A stretch of 64,000 nucleotides of DNA from Streptomyces sp. ERV7 (GTDB lineage: Bacteria; Actinomycetota; Actinomycetes; Streptomycetales; Streptomycetaceae): the NCBI RefSeq assembly GCF_001653515.1, contig NZ_LYOY01000051.1, forward strand, positions 392,001-456,000. The letters are read 5' to 3'. Each line of letters starts with the position of its first letter. Within the stretch, counting starts at the first letter, position 1. Both the position numbers and the translations under genes were made by a program. Under the pieces are notes generated by a model, which ran no database searches, had not been told where the DNA came from, and worked only from the letters and a program-made list of their open reading frames with translations. This document shows, one piece after another, positions 61,133 through 64,000 of this stretch.

Positions 61133-61909
61133 TCAGAACACGACTCCGGCGCCGCCGTCCACCGGCAGCACGAGGCCGGTGGCGAAGGACGCCTCGGGGC
61201 GGGCGAGGTGGACCAGCCACCAGGCGATCTCCTCGGGTTGGCCGACCCGGCCGAGCGGGACCCGCGCGCGCTGCCGCTCGCGCATCCGCTCGATGCCGGC
61301 GGCGTCAAGACCGGCGTGCTCGCCGATGGGTGTCTCCACGGGCCCGGGCGCCACGGCGGCGACCCGGATGCCGCGCGGCGCCAGTTCCAGCGCCCAGGTG
61401 CGGGTGAGGAAGTCCAGCGCCGCCTTGGTGGCGCCGTAGACGGAATGGCCGGGCCAGCCGCGCTGGTTGCCGGCGGTGGTGACGTTGAGGACGGTGCCCT
61501 TGGCCGCTTCCAGGTGGGGGAGCGCCTCCTGGGTGAGGAAGAGCGGCGCGAGCAGGTTGGTGGCGACCTGGCGGTGGGCGTCGTCCGCCTCGACGGTGCC
61601 GAGCGGGGCGGAGCGCATGGTGACCGCGTTGTTCACCAGGACGTCCAGAGCGCCCAGTTCGCGCACGGCCGCCTCGACGACCAGGCGCGGTCCCTCCGGC
61701 GCCGAGATGTCGGCGGCGAACGGGTGGATCCCGGGGCGTCCGGCCGCGGTCTCCGCCAGCCGGGCGGCCCCGCGTCCCACCACCAGGACGTGGGCGCCCT
61801 CGTCGGCGAAGGCGTGCGCCACCGCCCGGCCGATGCCGGTGCCGGCCCCGGTGACGACGACGCACCGCCCGGTCAGGCCCGTGTCCGCGCCCGTGGCCGG
61901 CCCGCTCAC
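61133..61909 (-). CDS. Short-chain dehydrogenase/reductase
   Basis: 258 residues. TGAGTGIGRAVAHAF (NAD(P) motif TGxxxGIG), VNNAVTM in place of NNAG, Ser in NVTTAGNQ and YGATKAALDF (catalytic Tyr-x3-Lys), and GPVETPIGEHAG. GTG at 61909 overlaps the upstream stop by 4 bases (GTGA). Probably a ketoreductase or dehydrogenase in the pathway; the weak NNAV motif is slightly unusual. Confidence 0.9.
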   Translation of the reverse strand: MSGPATGADTGLTGRCVVVTGAGTGIGRAVAHAFADEGAHVLVVGRGAARLAETAAGRPGIHPFAADISAPEGPRLVVEAAVRELGALDVLVNNAVTMRSAPLGTVEADDAHRQVATNLLAPLFLTQEALPHLEAAKGTVLNVTTAGNQRGWPGHSVYGATKAALDFLTRTWALELAPRGIRVAAVAPGPVETPIGEHAGLDAAGIERMRERQRARVPLGRVGQPEEIAWWLVHLARPEASFATGLVLPVDGGAGVVF

Positions 61910-62367
61910 AGCTCGGTGCGCTCTCCGTCGGTGCCCACCGGCGACCACCACAGATTGCCGCGCGTGACACCGTCGGCGAACAGGGCGCTGCGGCCCTCGA
62001 CGATCTTGCCGTTCTCCCAGCGCAGCATGTGCACGCCCTCGACCTGGAGCCGCTCGTACGGGGAGACGGTCCCCTCCTCGGCGTGCGCGCGGTAGCCGTC
62101 GAGCCGGTAGATGTCGACGGAGATGCCCTCCGCCTCGTTGATCAGGATGCTCAGCGTCTCGGCCTCGATGCGGCCGGCGCACGCCTCGCCCAGCTTGCCC
62201 ATCTTCTGGAGGTAGTCGTCCAGGCCGTTGAACCAGCCGGCGAACTGGTGGTTGCCGGGCATCTGGAAGCGCAGGTCCTCGGACCAGTATTCGGTGATCT
62301 TGTTCCGGTCGCCGGTCATGAGGGCCGCGTAGGCAGCCTCCACCCGCTCACGTGTCAGATCGGCCAT
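61906..62367 (-). CDS. SnoaL-like (NTF2-fold) protein 3
   Basis: 153 residues. NTF2/SnoaL-fold pattern: RERVEAAYAALMTGDRNKI, YWSEDLRFQMPGNHQFAGWF, EGVHMLRWENGKIVEGRSAL. SnoaL-type proteins act as cyclases, hydroxylases or isomerases in aromatic polyketide routes. ATG at 62367 follows CAGGAGG. It overlaps the upstream SnoaL-like gene by 20 bases. Confidence 0.85.
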   Translation of the reverse strand: MADLTRERVEAAYAALMTGDRNKITEYWSEDLRFQMPGNHQFAGWFNGLDDYLQKMGKLGEACAGRIEAETLSILINEAEGISVDIYRLDGYRAHAEEGTVSPYERLQVEGVHMLRWENGKIVEGRSALFADGVTRGNLWWSPVGTDGERTEL

Positions 62368-62863
62368 GGTGTTCCTCCTGCTCGGTGCCGGTGTGCGAAC
62401 CGGCCACGCTGTCATGGGAGTTGACCCGGTGCCGGACGAGCCAGCCGTCGTCGTGACGGACCAGCTCGTCCCGCCCGGTGGTGCTCAAGTGGAGCTCGCA
62501 GGGCCCGCCGCGCGGGGTCTGGACGAGCACCGCGTCATAGCGGGTGTGCACCGCGCCGTCCGGGACCGGCCGCACGGTCAGCATCCCGATCAGATACCGC
62601 CGTACCCGCCCGTCCGCCCGGCGCTCGCCGACCGCCCCGCGGGCCGCCGCCAGGATGGCGGCGCGCCCGGTGCGTACGGGCGGCGCGTTCCCGGCGAAGA
62701 CCTTGTCCGCCGGGGCCTCCTGCTCGAAGACGGCGTCCTCGGTGAAGGTGAGCGCCCAGCGGTCCACGTCGCCCGCGCCGAGCAGCCGCACCTGGCGGGC
62801 GTAGAACCGCTGGATCTCGTCGTAGAGGCGGCCGTCGGCGGTCTCCGGGTCCGGGGGCGCCAT
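62348..62863 (-). CDS. SnoaL_4-type (NTF2-fold) protein 2
   Basis: 171 residues. EIQRFYARQVRLLGAGDVDRWALTFTEDAVF, the start helix and strand of SnoaL_4 proteins, RAAILAAARGAV, RYLIGMLTVRP and ELHLSTTGRDELVRHDDGWLVRHR. It is a paralogue of the next gene, with shared FYAR and LSTTG-DxLVR segments. The fold resembles the small subunit of ring-hydroxylating dioxygenases, but no large subunit is seen. Confidence 0.85.
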   Translation of the reverse strand: MAPPDPETADGRLYDEIQRFYARQVRLLGAGDVDRWALTFTEDAVFEQEAPADKVFAGNAPPVRTGRAAILAAARGAVGERRADGRVRRYLIGMLTVRPVPDGAVHTRYDAVLVQTPRGGPCELHLSTTGRDELVRHDDGWLVRHRVNSHDSVAGSHTGTEQEEHHGRSDT

Positions 62864-62867
62864 CGGT

Positions 62868-63347
62868 TCAGGCCCCGTCGTGGTTGATGTCGCGGTGCTT
62901 GATCAGCCACCGGCCGGCCCGCCGGACCAGCACGTCCTCGCCGGTGGTGCTCAGATACACCGAGGCCTTGCCGCCGTGCGGGGTCTCGAAGACCACCGCG
63001 TAGTACTGGGTGCGGACCGCCTCCTCGTCACCCGCCTCGGCGCTCTCGGGGGTGGCGACCACCATGGAGAACCAGTGGCGGCGCTGCACATTGCGCCCGG
63101 CGAGCCGGTCGACGCCGCGCCGCATCGAGGTGGCGATGTGCGAACGGCCCTTCCACGGCTCGGGCTTGACGTTCTGCGCGAACACCCCGTCCTCGGTGAA
63201 GCCCTGCGCCCAGTCCTCCGCGGCGCCCGCGTCGAGCAGCTGCATATGGCGGGCGTAGAACTGGAGGATCTGGGCGTACGTGTCCGCCGAGACGGCGGGC
63301 ACATGGGTGCCGGCGGACGCCATCACCGCGGCGACGTCGGGGGTCAC
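62868..63347 (-). CDS. SnoaL_4-type (NTF2-fold) protein 1
   Basis: 159 residues from the GTG at 63347, which overlaps the monooxygenase stop (GTGA) and has GGAG upstream; the ATG at 63323 is an alternative without a ribosome site. ILQFYARHMQLLDAGAAEDWAQGFTEDGVF, RRHWFSMVVATPESAE, YAVVFETPHGGKASVYLSTTG, EDVLVRRAGRWLIKHRDIN. Paralogue of the gene after it. Confidence 0.85.
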   Translation of the reverse strand: MTPDVAAVMASAGTHVPAVSADTYAQILQFYARHMQLLDAGAAEDWAQGFTEDGVFAQNVKPEPWKGRSHIATSMRRGVDRLAGRNVQRRHWFSMVVATPESAEAGDEEAVRTQYYAVVFETPHGGKASVYLSTTGEDVLVRRAGRWLIKHRDINHDGA

Positions 63348-63655
63348 CGGGCCGCTCCGGCCTGGCGGGCGACGCCCTCGACCACGACGTCGCTCAGGTG
63401 CGGCTCGCCCTTGATGACGGTGCCGAGCGCCTTGAGGCGGGCCCGGAACTCCGGCTCGGCGAGCGCCGTGTCGAAGGACTCCTTGCTGTCCCACTCGGCC
63501 ACGTTGAAGTAGATGCCCGGCTCCTTCTGGGAGCGGATCAGCTGGTAGCGGATCAGTCCGGGCTGCTCCTCCATGAACTCGGCGACGTGCGCGTAGATCC
63601 GCTCCAGCTCCTCGGGCTTGCCGATGAGCGTCAGCTTGTTGACGAAGACGACCAC
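63344..63655 (-). CDS. Antibiotic biosynthesis monooxygenase (ABM) domain protein
   Basis: 103 residues forming one ABM ferredoxin-like fold: VVFVNKLTLIGKPEELERIY, EEQPGLIRYQLIRSQ, YFNVAEWDSKESFDTAL. Such small cofactor-free enzymes oxidise anthrones to quinones in aromatic polyketide pathways (ActVA-Orf6/TcmH type). GTG at 63655 with GAGGAGT upstream. First gene of the minus-strand operon. Confidence 0.88.
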   Translation of the reverse strand: MVVFVNKLTLIGKPEELERIYAHVAEFMEEQPGLIRYQLIRSQKEPGIYFNVAEWDSKESFDTALAEPEFRARLKALGTVIKGEPHLSDVVVEGVARQAGAAR

Positions 63656-63923
63656 GAAGACTCCTCGTTAGGGCGAACGGTGACACCCGGCCACCGGTGC
63701 GGGCCGGTGCCCGAGGACTCCGGACCGCGGGGTGGTGGTGGCCCCGGGGCGCTCTCCACCCTCCGCTCCGCCGCTGATGCCTGGTTGGTGACTCGTTGGA
63801 GGAACGACGGCGCCGTACGCCACGACCGGGCCCCCAGTCCGTCGGCATCGCGCCCCGATCCGGTCACCGTCCCGGCTGCCGATGCTGAAGGCACCGTCTT
63901 GTCCACCGAACCCGGGAGTGTCC

Positions 63924-64000
63924 GTGTCCGAGGCATCCGTGCCCGTCCTCATCGCCGGCGGCGGTCTGTCAGGCCTGTCCACCGCGCTCTTCCTCGGCCT
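63924..64000 (+). CDS. FAD-dependent monooxygenase, start only (runs off window)
   Basis: The visible 25 codons read VSEASVPVLIAGGGLSGLSTALF, the GxGxxG FAD-binding start of aromatic hydroxylases. GTG at 63924 with GGGAG at 63914-63918; a GTG two codons upstream is also in frame. It is divergent from the ABM gene, and the about 270 bases between the two starts should hold the promoters. Confidence 0.75.
   Translation, partial: MSEASVPVLIAGGGLSGLSTALFLG

Noticed and set aside
1..64000. tRNA or rRNA genes
   Set aside because: Reading for T-loop sequences and conserved rRNA segments gave no convincing candidate; a tRNAscan-type search was not possible.

Overview
The window is high-GC actinobacterial chromosome, almost certainly Streptomyces. 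HrdB with its Lys/Ala-rich N-terminal spacer, the LexA-NrdR-NrdJ cluster, the ParE/ParC pair, CutRS, a DUF4193 protein, dUTPase and DUF3710 follow the order that I remember from the SCO5800-SCO5869 part of S. coelicolor. That synteny is recalled, not searched. I saw no rRNA, tRNA or CRISPR array.

Layout. 1-2.6 kb: the end of an NIS siderophore locus (acyltransferase end plus IucA/IucC synthetase). 2.6-4.35 kb: an IS110-family insertion sequence. 4.37-11.5 kb: DNA damage and nucleotide genes (dinG, lexA, nrdR, nrdJ). 11.6-17.3 kb: TerD protein, orphan permease, FadR-type regulator, hrdB, trypsin-like protease, small zinc-ribbon protein. 17.7-33.2 kb: parE, a NarL-type two-component pair, a DUF485/sodium-solute symporter pair, a solute-binding-protein relic, a CitAB-type two-component system, a DUF6082 gene pair, a CobW GTPase and parC. 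33.4-46 kb: two M16 peptidase genes, an M23 peptidase behind a c-di-AMP riboswitch, a GntR regulator, ptsH, a GNAT/acyl-CoA-synthetase fusion, DUF5998, an alkaline-phosphatase-superfamily enzyme, tdk, a VOC protein and a sulfurtransferase. 46.1-49.2 kb: a segment that looks foreign to this locus (adenosyltransferase, 3-hydroxybutyryl-CoA dehydrogenase, STAS protein), flanked by broken genes. 49.4-58.4 kb: ferrochelatase, inositol monophosphatase, cutRS, DUF4193, EcsC-like protein, DUF3093, thioesterase, dut and a frameshifted DUF3710 gene. 58.4-64 kb: a GMC oxidoreductase and the edge of an oxidative tailoring gene cluster typical of aromatic polyketides.

The main result is the IS110 element. 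Its ends can be read to the base (AG/CT core at 2609-2610 and 4353-4354). All four guide segments expected of an IS110 bridge RNA can be found in its long non-coding end: two match the target and two match the element's own ends. It sits inside the dinG promoter, cutting a PafBC-type (RecA-independent) DNA-damage motif into TTGTCAGTG-N8-TAG on one side and TAGGGT on the other. Between the target-binding and donor-binding loops lies about 230 nt containing a 13-bp perfect stem that I do not know from described bridge RNAs.

Other anomalies: the apparent chimaeric block at 46.1-49.2 kb that truncates sepH and an MFS gene; a GNAT/acyl-CoA-synthetase protein that seems to lack the first part of its ATP-grasp domain; and a 2-nt frameshift in DUF3710. 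The last and the chimaeric block could be assembly or sequencing faults and are flagged so.
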